A DNA stretch of 64,000 bases, taken from NCBI RefSeq assembly GCF_000382205.1, contig NZ_KB907788.1, positions 1,154,748 to 1,218,747 of the forward strand. Direction: 5' to 3'. The stretch is from Dyadobacter beijingensis DSM 21582. Its GTDB lineage: Bacteria; Bacteroidota; Bacteroidia; Cytophagales; Spirosomataceae. The translations under genes and the position numbers were made by a program. The notes under the pieces were generated by a model that searched no databases, was not told the DNA's origin, and saw nothing but the letters and a program-made list of their open reading frames with translations. This document shows positions 36,547 to 44,191 of this stretch, piece by piece. How positions within the stretch are numbered: the first letter of the stretch is position 1; the number at the start of each line of letters is the position of its first letter.

Positions 36547-36603
36547 CACCTTCTCTCGCACGACCCCTCCTATTTGTGAGAGGGGATCGCGAGGGAGAAG
36601 GTG
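36547..36603. repeat. Large imperfect inverted repeat behind integrase 1
   Basis: CACCTTCTC (36547-36555) pairs with GAGAAGGTG (36595-36603), and an inner CCCCTC (36564-36569) pairs with GAGGGG (36580-36585). No T-run follows. It lies just after the integrase stop and could end transcription or be a structural site of the element. Confidence 0.5.
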
Positions 36604-36692
36604 AAAAAATGTTTTTGCATCATAGTCCATACCCTCCCGCGAGAAAATTTTCTATTTAAATCATTAGAGAGCACCAATTGAGCTATCCTACT

Positions 36693-37427
36693 TTAAGCCT
36701 CGCCATTCACTGAAAAACTATGAAATTTATGCTTATCTAGGTTTACTTTAACACGAAAATAACAATCTCCCCCATCATCCACATCTACTAATCTGTATTT
36801 ATAGCTATCTGTGTCATACTTTCTTTTGCATTCACAATTGACCCAAACCTCTTTTTCTTTTTGCTGATTTATTACTGCTACATACTGTCTATCGTAAGAA
36901 TCTAATTGCCTCGAAAGCACTCCCTTGTTTTCAAGAATACATTGCGTTAGGAGACTCTCAATTTCCATAAGCTCCTGATCATTTAAATCATATTGGACTG
37001 CATTAGGAAATATTGTCTCGTAGAATTTTGGCATGTAAGTAAAGATCGAAACATTCTTTATCCTTAGAGAATCGCCTTTTGTTCTATCGACGATATTCTG
37101 TTTTAGTATTTGAAGCTTAAATGGCTCTGTCGAATCAAGAAATTCCAGGAATCCATTTTTAATTATTGCTGTACTTCCCGAAAACGGATAGAATGGTCGA
37201 GGAAATACCAACGTGTCATTTTGCAGAAAAAAAGTTCCAGTGAAAGTCGTAATGCTGTCATTTTTGAAAGCTTGACTCATTGAAAAGTGATAGACAGAAT
37301 CTGAATCCATTTTCAATTCATAAATTACTCCAAAATCATACTTATTTTTTGCGTGCAAAATTTCTCGCTTTTTGCCACATTGACAATGAAGAAATACAAC
37401 TAGAATAATAAGGATATGTTTGGTCAT
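36693..37427 (-). CDS. Hypothetical lipoprotein carried by element 1
   Basis: The 244-residue protein has a lipoprotein-like start (MTKHILIILVVFLHCQCGKK). The mature part looks beta-rich in its first half (GVIYELKMDSDSVYHFSM, TFTGTFFLQNDTLVF). The C-terminal half is mixed, with a Cys pair motif VNCECKRKYD. I do not recognise a family. Base composition is AT-rich, unlike the genes left of the tRNA, in keeping with arrival by transfer. It faces the integrase gene and is probably transcribed from the middle of the element. Cargo of this kind may be a toxin-immunity or surface factor, but nothing in the sequence proves it. Confidence 0.7.
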   Translation of the reverse strand: MTKHILIILVVFLHCQCGKKREILHAKNKYDFGVIYELKMDSDSVYHFSMSQAFKNDSITTFTGTFFLQNDTLVFPRPFYPFSGSTAIIKNGFLEFLDSTEPFKLQILKQNIVDRTKGDSLRIKNVSIFTYMPKFYETIFPNAVQYDLNDQELMEIESLLTQCILENKGVLSRQLDSYDRQYVAVINQQKEKEVWVNCECKRKYDTDSYKYRLVDVDDGGDCYFRVKVNLDKHKFHSFSVNGEA

Positions 37428-38029
37428 TATTTCCGATTAATACCTTAATTGATGAAACACCTCTGAGCAAACTTCTGGTCAGAAAGTTTGTGCAGTGTTT
37501 TACTCTACAACCAGATTCGCCCAACTAGCTCTCAGCCTTATTTATGTGCAGTGACAGTTAATTGAAATTGTTTTTTGAATGTTAAGTTCGCCAAAATTCT
37601 GAAACATCACTAGCATAATAAGAAAATATGACTTTTCCCCAGTTCCTTCAAAGCCAGCGGTGACATTTTTTCAACAGTGATTGCCTCTTACCCGCAATCG
37701 GCCAGATGTCAGTTTGTGTTACAAACTAATCTGGCCCGCCCAAACGCTCCGGAGTCGCTGGCGGGAGAAGATATAAATTTTCTAATATCTACCGAAATCC
37801 CAATTACTACAAGTGCCAGCGCGGCTCATTCTGACCTATGTCGATTATTGAAGGAAGGCGCCTACTTTCATTCCCTCGTTTTCATTACGCTAAGGAATCG
37901 ACCAGTCAAAAAAGTAAACTTAGCTCACAATACAATTTTGAATTTCATTCTGAATATATTGAGACAATCCCGGTTTTCAACAGGGATAGCCTTGATCAAG
38001 CCAGACCAGGATCGATTATTGAATACGGT
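37428..38029. other. Central non-coding region of element 1
   Basis: These 600 bases separate the two divergent cargo genes and should hold both promoters. A strong nested hairpin is at 37700-37736 (GGCCAGAT with ATCTGGCC; inside it AGTTTGT with ACAAACT). No persuasive gene is seen. A GTG-initiated frame at 37677-38033 runs through this hairpin but has no protein-like features. Confidence 0.4.
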
Positions 38030-38908
38030 ATGAATATGGTGAAATTTTTTATAATCGTTTGGACGCTTATTACCACTTCATTAGTAGTGTTTGCAAGTCC
38101 TCAAATCCCGGACTATATCGTCTACGGAAAGGATACTGTGCAAACCTACAATCTCATATTGGAGCGCTACTTGCAAAGACACGACACTATAAAGACAGAT
38201 CAGCTTTTTGGGCTTAGTTTTCGTGATGGAGCAAATTTCAATTGTTGGAGGGGTTATCAGGCAATCTACGGAATCCAGAATGACAGTCTCTTTCTTGTCG
38301 CGATAATCAGTTGCGGAGAATTAAAAAATGGGAAATTCAACAGATCTCAGTCGATCGATAAGATAAGTTCTATTTTCGGGAGGCGATTTGAGAATGGAAA
38401 AGTCTTCATTGACTGGTTTGACGGAAACATTAGCTTCCCACTTTCAAACAAAGTACTTAGATGTGATGGGATCTTTAATACGACCTTTGAGAAGGAAAAA
38501 GTATTATTAATTTCCAAAGGGCTCCTGACTAAGATCGAGGAAGTCAGCAATTATGTTGATAGCCGGAACGGAATAGACAGAAGAGATAAAGAAAAAATCC
38601 CGGACATAATATTCAAAGAGCTTAAAAAAAAGTGGAAAAATCAAAAGGAGTTTGATTGCAGTGACAAGTATGTTGTTACAATCGATTCAAATGGCTATAT
38701 CTCGGAGGTCAAAATGCGATATTCTGAGCAAGAGATAGAAAAGTACTACGAGATGACGGAATACAAATTTTGTATAGATAAATTATTTAAAGCATTGAGG
38801 GCGTTGAAGTTCGACGTCATAAGAGACAAAGGCCAGCCAGTTTCTGAGGACATATACCTTGAAATTTGGATTGACGACAACGGCAAACTCGAAAACTGGA
38901 CTCGTTAG
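38030..38908 (+). CDS. Hypothetical secreted protein carried by element 1
   Basis: The 292-residue protein starts at 38030 or 38036, which opens a signal peptide (MNMVKFFIIVWTLITTSLVV, cleaved near FASP). The frame is open back to 37838, but that part would hide the signal. The body has PDYIVYGKDTVQTYNLILER, then LFGLSFRDGANFNCWRGYQ. A C-terminal stretch (YVVTIDSNGYISEVKM, ending YLEIWIDDNGKLENW) recalls the beta-alpha-beta layout of TonB C-terminal-like domains. The family is not recognised with certainty; similar proteins are found as unnamed cargo in Bacteroidota. Lys and Ile content is high and DNA composition AT-rich. Confidence 0.7.
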   Translation: MNMVKFFIIVWTLITTSLVVFASPQIPDYIVYGKDTVQTYNLILERYLQRHDTIKTDQLFGLSFRDGANFNCWRGYQAIYGIQNDSLFLVAIISCGELKNGKFNRSQSIDKISSIFGRRFENGKVFIDWFDGNISFPLSNKVLRCDGIFNTTFEKEKVLLISKGLLTKIEEVSNYVDSRNGIDRRDKEKIPDIIFKELKKKWKNQKEFDCSDKYVVTIDSNGYISEVKMRYSEQEIEKYYEMTEYKFCIDKLFKALRALKFDVIRDKGQPVSEDIYLEIWIDDNGKLENWTR

Positions 38909-38980
38909 GCAGATGGCTACCACCATGAAATAGCATAATTTCTTACCTTTGGGACAATTGCAAGCCGGTCACCACAAGTT

Positions 38981-38999
38981 GGTGAGTTACAAGGTGAGT
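38981..38999. repeat. Right arm-type repeats of element 1
   Basis: GGTGAGT at 38981-38987 and 38993-38999 keep the same 12-bp period as the left arm. They end 57 bases before the right attachment repeat. Confidence 0.65.
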
Positions 39000-39056
39000 A
39001 AATGATTTGACAGGACACAAACATTTGATTAACAATTTGTTATCTCTAAAACTATG

Positions 39057-39074
39057 ATCCCAGCGGGATCACTT
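39057..39074 (+). repeat. attR direct repeat of element 1
   Basis: This is an exact copy of 35038-35055. It is also the left end of whatever element brought the second integrase, whose gene begins about 225 bases downstream. Confidence 0.9.
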
Positions 39075-39099
39075 AAAGCGCCTCAAAGGGCGCTTTTTT
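39075..39099 (+). terminator. Terminator, probably the original one of tRNA-Lys
   Basis: AAAGCGCC (39075-39082) pairs with GGCGCTTT (39089-39096), with TTT continuing. It begins directly after the attachment repeat, exactly where a tRNA terminator would stand before integration. Confidence 0.75.
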
Positions 39100-39170
39100 C
39101 GTTTAAAAACGTCATTTTTTCACTGTTTTCGAAGATAAGCATATCATTCTGATTCATTCCAGATCAAAGC

Positions 39171-39223
39171 ATTCGGTAACCTATTCGGTAACCTGCTTTG
39201 CTTACTAAATTAGGTTACCGAAT
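39171..39223. repeat. Arm-type repeats in front of integrase 2
   Basis: ATTCGGTAACC occurs at 39171-39181 and 39183-39193 (12-bp period), with the inverted copy GGTTACCGAAT at 39213-39223. The arrangement copies the left arm of element 1 but with a different repeat sequence. Confidence 0.65.
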
Positions 39224-39300
39224 GGACATGTTTGACAGAGGCGATTTTGACCAAGGTTTCTCAAACATCAATGTTTTTCTAACCTTAAACTGTGAGGATG

Positions 39301-40611
39301 ATGAATTTCAAACAGAACCTGACTGTACTCTTCTGGCTGTACAGACAAAAAGCAAAAGCGGACGGCAAAGCTCCTATTTATGCCAGAATCACAATCGATG
39401 GTAAGTACACCGAAATTTCAACAGGCAAGAAAGTAAATCCGGCATCCTGGGACTTGGACACCAAGCAAGTTATAGGCTCAGGGCTGGAAGTAAAATTGGC
39501 CAATCAAAAACTTGCCCAGCTTCAGACCGACGTCGAACGGATTTTCAACGGCCTTCAGACTCAGTTCCCTGAGGTAACCCCGGCGATGGTCAAGAACGTT
39601 TACCTGGGCAAACCTGCGGTAGAGCAGCCTAAGCTTGCCAAACCGGCTGCAAAGAACGAGCAAACTGTGCTGGAAGTTTTTGACGAGTTCATAGCTAAGT
39701 TTGAGAAACGTGTGGAACGGGAGAATGCGTCGTTTGAGACCTTGAAGCACTGGCGCAGCACCAAAAAGAAGGTGGCTAGTTTTATCAAATATCACTTCGA
39801 CCGGGAGGATATTTACTTTTCGTCTCTTCCAGACACTTTTGCCGAAGACCTCTATGATTATTTAACCCTACACGTCGCCAAACCGTTAGCTGAGGTGACC
39901 GCGCGCAAAGAAGTGAAATGGGTGCGTCAGATTGTCAAAATGGGCGTTAAAAAGAAGTACATTCCTTCCAACCCCATGGAAGGCTTTAAGTGCTCTGGCG
40001 GCGACATAGAGGTAATCCCGCTGGAATTTTGGCAGGTCGAGAAAATTCAGCGAAAGCAGTTTAGTGTGGACAGAATAGCTGAGGTTCGGGACGCCTTCAT
40101 ATTTCAATGCTTTACCGGCTTTGCCTACCAGGACATTTACGACCTCAGACCCGAAAACGTGATCCTGGTAGGACCAAAAAAAGAACGTTGGCTTGTAAAG
40201 CACCGCGGGAAGACAGAGGTTGGTGAAATGGTTCCGATCCTGCCAATCGTAGATCAACTGATACTGAAATATCAAGCCCATCCATATTGCATAGCCAATC
40301 GCAAGTTAATCCCGGTAAATAGTAACTACCGCTACAACGTGTATTTGAAGGATATTGCTCAGCTATGTGAAATCCGGGATATTGAGGGAAATATCAGAAG
40401 GCTTGATACGCACGATGCCCGGCATTTCTTCGCAGATATGATGCTAAATAATGGCGTGCCGCTTGAAGATGTCAGCAAGATGCTAGGTCATAGAAGTATT
40501 AGAACCACCATGCGCTATTGCAGAGTGAGAAAATCGCGGATTAGCGAGAATGTGGCGAAAGTAAGGAACAGGTTGTTCTCGCGGTCAGGTTTACTTCGAT
40601 CAGTATCCTAA
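39301..40611 (+). CDS. Tyrosine recombinase/integrase 2
   Basis: The 436-residue protein (ATG at 39301, with an adjacent ATG at 39298 also possible) begins NFKQNLTVLFWLYRQKAK and then APIYARITIDGKYTEISTG, the arm-binding domain of Bacteroidota integrases. A core-binding domain is at about 120-225. Catalytic residues are visible: FIFQCFTGFAYQDIYDLR (Arg region), HDARHFFADMML (His-x-x-Arg), and LGHRSIRTTMRYCRV (His and Tyr). It is clearly related to integrase 1 in layout but distant in sequence. It also reads away from the tRNA side, so both may use the same target site. Confidence 0.93.
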   Translation: MNFKQNLTVLFWLYRQKAKADGKAPIYARITIDGKYTEISTGKKVNPASWDLDTKQVIGSGLEVKLANQKLAQLQTDVERIFNGLQTQFPEVTPAMVKNVYLGKPAVEQPKLAKPAAKNEQTVLEVFDEFIAKFEKRVERENASFETLKHWRSTKKKVASFIKYHFDREDIYFSSLPDTFAEDLYDYLTLHVAKPLAEVTARKEVKWVRQIVKMGVKKKYIPSNPMEGFKCSGGDIEVIPLEFWQVEKIQRKQFSVDRIAEVRDAFIFQCFTGFAYQDIYDLRPENVILVGPKKERWLVKHRGKTEVGEMVPILPIVDQLILKYQAHPYCIANRKLIPVNSNYRYNVYLKDIAQLCEIRDIEGNIRRLDTHDARHFFADMMLNNGVPLEDVSKMLGHRSIRTTMRYCRVRKSRISENVAKVRNRLFSRSGLLRSVS

Positions 40612-41136
40612 ACGAGGCGTTGGTGTAGTTTTGAGCCTCACTACTAGTAGCCGCCGATGTTGGTCGAATTATCGCGTTGACATCGGCGGCTTAACGCTCA
40701 TGTTACGAAAAGCATTTTTTTAATTAATCGGTACTGAATGACTCCCCATCCCTGGCCATTACAGCGAATGTAAAATCGGCGAGCAAGCTTACTCATTCGT
40801 ACGGAAATTAATCCCAGGGCAATTCGTTTATGCTGACCGTCAGTTTTAAGAATCGATGCTACTTGTGTCCATGGATAGCTATTGCAAAGCCAGGCGTCGG
40901 ACGCTGGGAATAGCCGCACTGCTACGCAAATATTCGCAGGCCCAACAGTGACTTGCACCGTATTGGCACTGAATGTGAAAGGGATGGTTGCATATGGCCG
41001 ATGGTGGTTCTATGGAACTGGATTGAACTTAGATGGGGTACCCTATAAGGCGTTCCATTTTTAAACGGGCTTTACAACCGCTTTAACTACTGTAATTTTT
41101 TCGCTTAAGGCATTGCCAATATAACGTCCGCGCAAG
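40612..41136. other. Non-coding region behind integrase 2
   Basis: A perfect inverted repeat GCCGCCGATGT (40650-40660) / ACATCGGCGGC (40680-40690) with a 19-base loop is the only clear structure. It may end integrase transcription, though it lacks a T-run. Small frames on both strands have no recognisable features. The region may hold the decayed right end of the second element. Confidence 0.4.
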
Positions 41137-41811
41137 CTACGCATCTAAAATCGAGCCGTCTGCCATGTATATCCTGCGATCGGCGCGACGGGCGAAATCT
41201 TCGTCGTGGGTGACTACAAGCACGGTTTGCTTTCTTTCGATGGCCAGTTCTTTAAAAAGGCCAAAAACTGTTGCGCCGTTTGCGCTGTCCAGGTTTCCCG
41301 TTGGCTCGTCGCCCATTACGATCAGTGGGTCGTTGATCAGCGCCCTGGAAATGGCCACGCGTTGCTGCTGGCCGCCGGAAAGCAACCCAGCACGTTTTAA
41401 TGCCTGGCCGTCCACGTTTAAAAGTTTCAATAACTGCATCGCGCGCTGCTCGATCTCTCCGACAGGATATTCCCCCAGCTTGCGGGCGGGCAGCATTACA
41501 TTTTCAAGGGACGTGAACTCGGGGAGCAGGTAATGGAATTGGAAGACAAATCCTATATGACGGTTGCGGAAAGCCGCCAACCAGCGGTTGGTTTTGCCTT
41601 TCATCTGCTCCCCATCGATCATGATGCTGCCTTCAAAGTCGGTATCCATCGTAGAAAGAAGGTACAGCAAGGTCGATTTGCCGCAGCCTGACTTGCCTGT
41701 AATAGCTACAAATTCACCGCGTTCTACCTGGAAACCCACATTCTTCAATACCTGGTTGCGAACAGGCTCATTGAAGTATTTATTGAGATTGGCTACTTCG
41801 AGTACGTTCAT
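41137..41811 (-). CDS. ABC transporter ATP-binding subunit (MacB/LolD type)
   Basis: The 224-residue ATPase has Walker A GKSGCGKST (about 38-46), the Q-loop region FVFQFHYLLPEF, signature LSGGQQQRV, Walker B VMGDEPTGNLD, and the switch His in VVTHDEDFA. The sequence type is that of MacB/LolCDE ATPases that pair with FtsX-like permeases. It is the last gene of a five-gene minus-strand operon; the permease gene ends 3 bases upstream. Together with the adaptor and channel genes it builds a tripartite export machine. Confidence 0.93.
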   Translation of the reverse strand: MNVLEVANLNKYFNEPVRNQVLKNVGFQVERGEFVAITGKSGCGKSTLLYLLSTMDTDFEGSIMIDGEQMKGKTNRWLAAFRNRHIGFVFQFHYLLPEFTSLENVMLPARKLGEYPVGEIEQRAMQLLKLLNVDGQALKRAGLLSGGQQQRVAISRALINDPLIVMGDEPTGNLDSANGATVFGLFKELAIERKQTVLVVTHDEDFARRADRRIYMADGSILDA

Positions 41812-41814
41812 GGA

Positions 41815-43080
41815 TTAGCCTCTTAAAATGGCAATAGGGTCCATTTTTGCCGCTTTTCTGGATGGCAAATAACCGGATAAGGCGGTCGTCAGGATCCCGA
41901 ATGTAAATCCGGTAATGTAATAAACCGGCTTAAAACTTACCGGCAGGTGGTCAAGTGTGATCATCACATCGCTGTTGAAAGGCACTTTGGAGACGGCATA
42001 AGAAATCAGAAAACCAAATGCGAGCCCCATTACTGCACCGGCCGCCCCGATTACGAGTGCCTGAGTCAAAAAGATGCCTTTGACGTCCGAGTCGGAAAAT
42101 CCCGTCGCTTTCAGGATCGCGATCTCTTTCATTTTTTCATAGATCATCATCGTCAGTATATTGAAAATGCCAAAGCCAGCGACCAGCAGAATGGTGCCCG
42201 CAACCCCGTAAACGATCATTTTGCGTAGCACATCTCCTTCCAGAAGCGAGGCATTGTCCTTTTTCCAATCTGAACCCTGGTAATGATAACGGGCCTGCAA
42301 CTCATGGGACATTTCAGGAGCAAGTTCCTTATCCAAAAGCTTAACCTTGATTTCTGTCAGATAGGAGGCAGGCGCGCCGAGCAGCTTCTGAACTGTTTTA
42401 GTGCTCGCATAACATTGCTGCTTGTCAATATCGGTAAGGCCCGTCTTGAAGATCCCGGCAACTATTACGGGAAAATTGCCGCCTTTTTCGGTAGTGACAA
42501 CGACCTGGTCGCCGGTCCTTACATTCAGGAGCTTTGCAAGACCCGTACCCATCAGGATACTGTTGGTTTTCACCATAGCCTCTTCGTAGCTACCCTCGAT
42601 GACTTTACCCGAAAGGCTGAAAAGCTGATCTTCCTTTTCAAGGTCGACGCCGTTAAGCTTACCATTGAGCGAAGAAGATCCCAACCTGAAAAACACCTGC
42701 GTGTTAATGGCCCCCGACGCAGCCTGCACCCGCGGGTCGCCAGCCAGGTCTTCCAACGCCTGGTTAGCATCTTTTAAATTCAGCAAAATGTCTTTGGGTT
42801 TTTGGTGGTGCACGACATTCACCATGCGGGGAAAGCGCCTATCCAACAGCGATTGATCGGCGATCTGCACCTCATTGAATAAACGAAGATGCGGCGATTG
42901 CTGGAAGACGACATCCTGGGTATATTCATTAGTCCCCTGGATGAAGCTCACCATAAAGATAAATACGGTGATGCCGAATGCTACGCCTGCTGTGGCAACC
43001 AGGGTTTGCCGCAGTTTTGCCCTCATATAGGTAGCTGCGATAGAGGCAGATAATGCGATGTTCGTGAGCCGTTTTTTCAT
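41815..43080 (-). CDS. ABC transporter permease (FtsX/MacB family)
   Basis: The 421-residue protein has one N-terminal membrane helix (about 20-45), a large periplasmic MacB_PCD-like domain, and three C-terminal helices (about 280-410). GAAGAVMGLAFGFLISYAVS and the terminal PSRKAAKMDPIAILRG, a hallmark of the family, are present. Such proteins work by mechanotransmission rather than by forming a channel. They push substrates from the periplasm through an adaptor and outer membrane channel. It is located between the adaptor gene (6 bases) and the ATPase gene. Confidence 0.92.
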   Translation of the reverse strand: MKKRLTNIALSASIAATYMRAKLRQTLVATAGVAFGITVFIFMVSFIQGTNEYTQDVVFQQSPHLRLFNEVQIADQSLLDRRFPRMVNVVHHQKPKDILLNLKDANQALEDLAGDPRVQAASGAINTQVFFRLGSSSLNGKLNGVDLEKEDQLFSLSGKVIEGSYEEAMVKTNSILMGTGLAKLLNVRTGDQVVVTTEKGGNFPVIVAGIFKTGLTDIDKQQCYASTKTVQKLLGAPASYLTEIKVKLLDKELAPEMSHELQARYHYQGSDWKKDNASLLEGDVLRKMIVYGVAGTILLVAGFGIFNILTMMIYEKMKEIAILKATGFSDSDVKGIFLTQALVIGAAGAVMGLAFGFLISYAVSKVPFNSDVMITLDHLPVSFKPVYYITGFTFGILTTALSGYLPSRKAAKMDPIAILRG

Positions 43081-43086
43081 AGCATG

Positions 43087-44187
43087 CTAAGGGGCTTTTT
43101 CGTATATGAGCTCACCTGCTTTAAGGCCACTTCGGATCTCTATCCACTGACCGTTCCTTACGCCGGCCTGGACTTTTCGCTTTAATACTTTACTGTCAGG
43201 CCCGGCAGTGTATACCGAATCCCCAGGCTGCAAAAAAGCGCCCGGGATCGCAAGTGCATCTTTTTGTTCGCGGATCAGGATGTTGGCTTCGACGGAAGAC
43301 TGAGGAAAGAAGCTGCCCGCACCTTCTACTGCGGCTTCAACTTTAAAGCTCCGATTCTCTTTCTGGATCACCGGGACGATCTTACTTATGGTCGCTGTAA
43401 ATTCTTTGCCTTCAAAAGCATCGGTTTCAAAAAAGACTTTTTGCCCCAGATTCACCTGAGCAATATCCCGTTCGTCGACCAGCAATTCCAGTTTGAACCT
43501 GCTGGCTGAGCCTGTCAGCAACACCGGCTCTCCGGCTGCCGCAGTGCTACCTTCCGTCAGATAAATACTGAACACCTTCCCTTCGATGCTGGCGGTGAGC
43601 ACATTGGTTTCCCTGAGCTGACGAAGCTCGGCGAGTTGCCGGCTTACGGAAAGCACTTTCTCTTTCTGATCGTTTAAAAGCGCGTCGTATTGAAATTGCA
43701 GGTTCTTGTAGTCGGCAAGGCTCGCCTCGGCCTTCATCGCGCGGCGCCCGGCTTCCTGCTCGGAAACGGCCTTGTCGGCGGCGAGTTCCTGGTATTTTCT
43801 GGCTTCGGCCAGGTCGAGATCGTATTGCTGTTTGGCAAGGGCCGCTTTCTGTCGAAGTTCCAGGCCTCTTGCCGAGCTATCGGACGCATTTTTACGGGCC
43901 AGGCGTAGCTGCTCGTTGAGGATGCCGAGCTGGGTGTTCTGGCTAGGCTGACCCAGAACACCCAGAACCTGACCCCTTCGTACCTGCTCACCCTGCTTAA
44001 CGAGTATTTGCAGTACCCGCTGGCTTGAAGTCGCTTTGATCAGTTCATAAGCTTCGGGCATGATCTCGCCGGACGCATACACAGCTTCGTTCACAGGCCT
44101 TGTGGCCGCCTTAAAAGTCGCTGGCTCCTTTTTGCAGGATGAAAGGGTGGCAAGGCCGGCCAGTATCAATACATAAAGCTTTTCCAT
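43087..44187 (-). CDS. Efflux periplasmic adaptor (HlyD/MacA type) lipoprotein
   Basis: The 366-residue protein starts at 44187 (MEKLYVLILAGLATLSSCKK), which gives a lipoprotein signal; the upstream extension to 44214 does not. The first lipoyl half has LVKQGEQVRRGQVLGVLG. A long coiled coil follows (about 85-190, for example KYQELAADKAVSEQEAGRRA), then the beta-barrel part (LELLVDERDIAQVNLGQ). It links the ABC permease to the outer membrane channel, whose gene ends 4 bases upstream. Confidence 0.92.
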   Translation of the reverse strand: MEKLYVLILAGLATLSSCKKEPATFKAATRPVNEAVYASGEIMPEAYELIKATSSQRVLQILVKQGEQVRRGQVLGVLGQPSQNTQLGILNEQLRLARKNASDSSARGLELRQKAALAKQQYDLDLAEARKYQELAADKAVSEQEAGRRAMKAEASLADYKNLQFQYDALLNDQKEKVLSVSRQLAELRQLRETNVLTASIEGKVFSIYLTEGSTAAAGEPVLLTGSASRFKLELLVDERDIAQVNLGQKVFFETDAFEGKEFTATISKIVPVIQKENRSFKVEAAVEGAGSFFPQSSVEANILIREQKDALAIPGAFLQPGDSVYTAGPDSKVLKRKVQAGVRNGQWIEIRSGLKAGELIYEKAP

Positions 44188-44191
44188 AGAA

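Larger units (their letters stand above)
35038..39074 (+). mobile_element. Integrated element of about 4.0 kb at tRNA-Lys
   Basis: The element is bounded by the 18-bp direct repeat. It carries a tyrosine recombinase next to the tRNA end, a minus-strand lipoprotein gene and a plus-strand secreted-protein gene, and no relaxase, replication or phage structural gene. Composition is AT-richer than the flanks. GGTGAGT repeats with 12-bp spacing sit just inside both ends. It is best described as a small integrative element that would depend on other elements for transfer. Confidence 0.85.
39075..40690 (+). mobile_element. Second, partial element in tandem at the same site (right end not found)
   Basis: An attachment repeat, arm-like repeats and a tyrosine recombinase follow each other at nearly the same distances as in element 1. 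I found no third copy of the 18-bp repeat downstream. The element may therefore be decayed, its right end diverged, or it may extend further. The boundary at 40690 is only the end of a hairpin behind the integrase. Confidence 0.4.

Noticed and set aside
37677..38033. 118-codon GTG-initiated frame whose stop overlaps the ATG at 38030 (ATGA)
   Set aside because: The overlap is tempting as coupling, but the frame passes through a strong nested hairpin, starts with GTG without context, and has no recognisable pattern.
40698..41064. Small frames on both strands behind integrase 2
   Set aside because: No motif, no start context, and mutually overlapping; probably chance frames in a decayed region.
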